From Mariprofundaceae bacterium (GTDB taxonomy: Bacteria > Pseudomonadota > Zetaproteobacteria > Mariprofundales > Mariprofundaceae), in the NCBI GenBank assembly GCA_027035825.1, contig JALVTX010000155.1, positions 1 through 7,574 on the forward strand: a stretch of DNA of 7,574 nt, in the 5' to 3' direction. The notes beneath the pieces are model-generated. The model did no database searches, was not told the DNA's origin, and saw only the letters and a list, made by a program, of their open reading frames with translations. The position numbers and the translations under genes were made by a program. This document shows positions 7,308 through 7,574 of this stretch, piece after piece. Each line of letters begins with the position of its first letter. The first letter of the stretch is position 1.

Positions 7308-7574
7308 TCAGGCGGCGGCGAGGCGTCCGCGCGAGGTGCGGACGATGCGGTTGGCCGCGTCCAGATAGACGAGATCGGGCTGGAAGGCGGCGGCCTCGGC
7401 CTCGCTCATCGTCGCATAGGTGCAGATGATGACGGCATCGCCCGGCCTCGCCTTGTGGGCGGCGGCGCCGTTCATGCCGATGACGCCCGAGCCGCGCGGC
7501 GCCTCGATGGCATAGGTGGTGAAGCGTTCGCCGTTGGCGACGTTGTAGATGTGCAGTTGCTCGAAGGGACGGAT
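7308..7574 (-). CDS. panD: Aspartate 1-decarboxylase PanD, C-terminal part (5' end outside window)
   Basis: The right edge cuts this gene; 88 C-terminal residues are visible in a frame starting exactly at base 7574. PanD decarboxylates L-aspartate to beta-alanine for pantothenate and CoA synthesis, using a pyruvoyl group made by self-cleavage at a Gly-Ser bond. Visible hallmarks, numbered from the edge, are [13 protein letters not shown] (11-23), whose Arg17 and Tyr21 correspond to Arg54 and Tyr58 of the E. coli enzyme, [19 protein letters not shown] (28-46) with Asn35 matching Asn72, and the VIICTYATM strand (48-56). The constant offset of 37 predicts a total near 125 residues, the normal family size. 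The self-processing Gly-Ser site and the substrate-binding lysine lie in the missing part and cannot be checked. It is the first visible gene of the four-gene - strand cluster; any promoter lies outside the window or further upstream. Confidence 0.93.
   Translation of the reverse strand: MRPFEQLHIYNVANGERFTTYAIEAPRGSGVIGMNGAAAHKARPGDAVIICTYATMSEAEAAAFQPDLVYLDAANRIVRTSRGRLAAA

Noticed and set aside
1..7574. Search for tRNA, rRNA, CRISPR arrays, insertion sequences and phage or defence genes
   Set aside because: No repeat-spacer pattern, transposase motif, terminal inverted repeats or RNA-gene-like stretch was seen; nearly every base belongs to one of six protein genes. The helicase-nuclease pair was considered as a defence system, but its motif set fits AddAB repair better.

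Overview
The window is GC-rich (about 70% by eye) and gene-dense, with no mobile element, RNA gene or CRISPR array visible. Gene content and protein motifs suggest a high-GC proteobacterium. Betaproteobacteria is my best guess, from the style of the helicase/nuclease pair, PanD and ApbE; this rests on memory of family patterns and not on a search.

Region 1 (bases 1-4639, + strand) is a recombinational DNA-repair module of two genes overlapping by 8 bp. The first, cut by the left edge, is the C-terminal half of an AddB-like protein with a PD-(D/E)XK nuclease domain and four cysteines placed as in iron-sulfur-stapled AddB nucleases. The second is a complete 1101-residue AddA-like protein: a UvrD/Rep-type superfamily 1A helicase with all its main motifs and a second PD-(D/E)XK nuclease at its C-terminus. 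Together they should form a heterodimeric helicase-nuclease that resects double-strand ends for RecA-dependent repair, the job RecBCD does in other bacteria.

Region 2 (bases 4656-7574, - strand) converges on region 1 with only 16 bp between the stop codons. In order of transcription it holds panD (5' part beyond the right edge), a lipoprotein-type apbE, a PHP-family histidinol-phosphatase-like gene and a short-chain dehydrogenase/reductase gene. Junctions are a 2-nt gap, a 4-bp ATGA overlap and a 5-nt gap, so these four are almost certainly one translationally coupled transcript. Their products (beta-alanine synthesis for pantothenate/CoA, covalent flavinylation, a phosphatase possibly of histidine synthesis, and an unassigned oxidoreductase) do not form an obvious single pathway.

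The window looks like ordinary chromosomal housekeeping sequence. I found no convincing sign of a previously undescribed system; the findings listed are modest.
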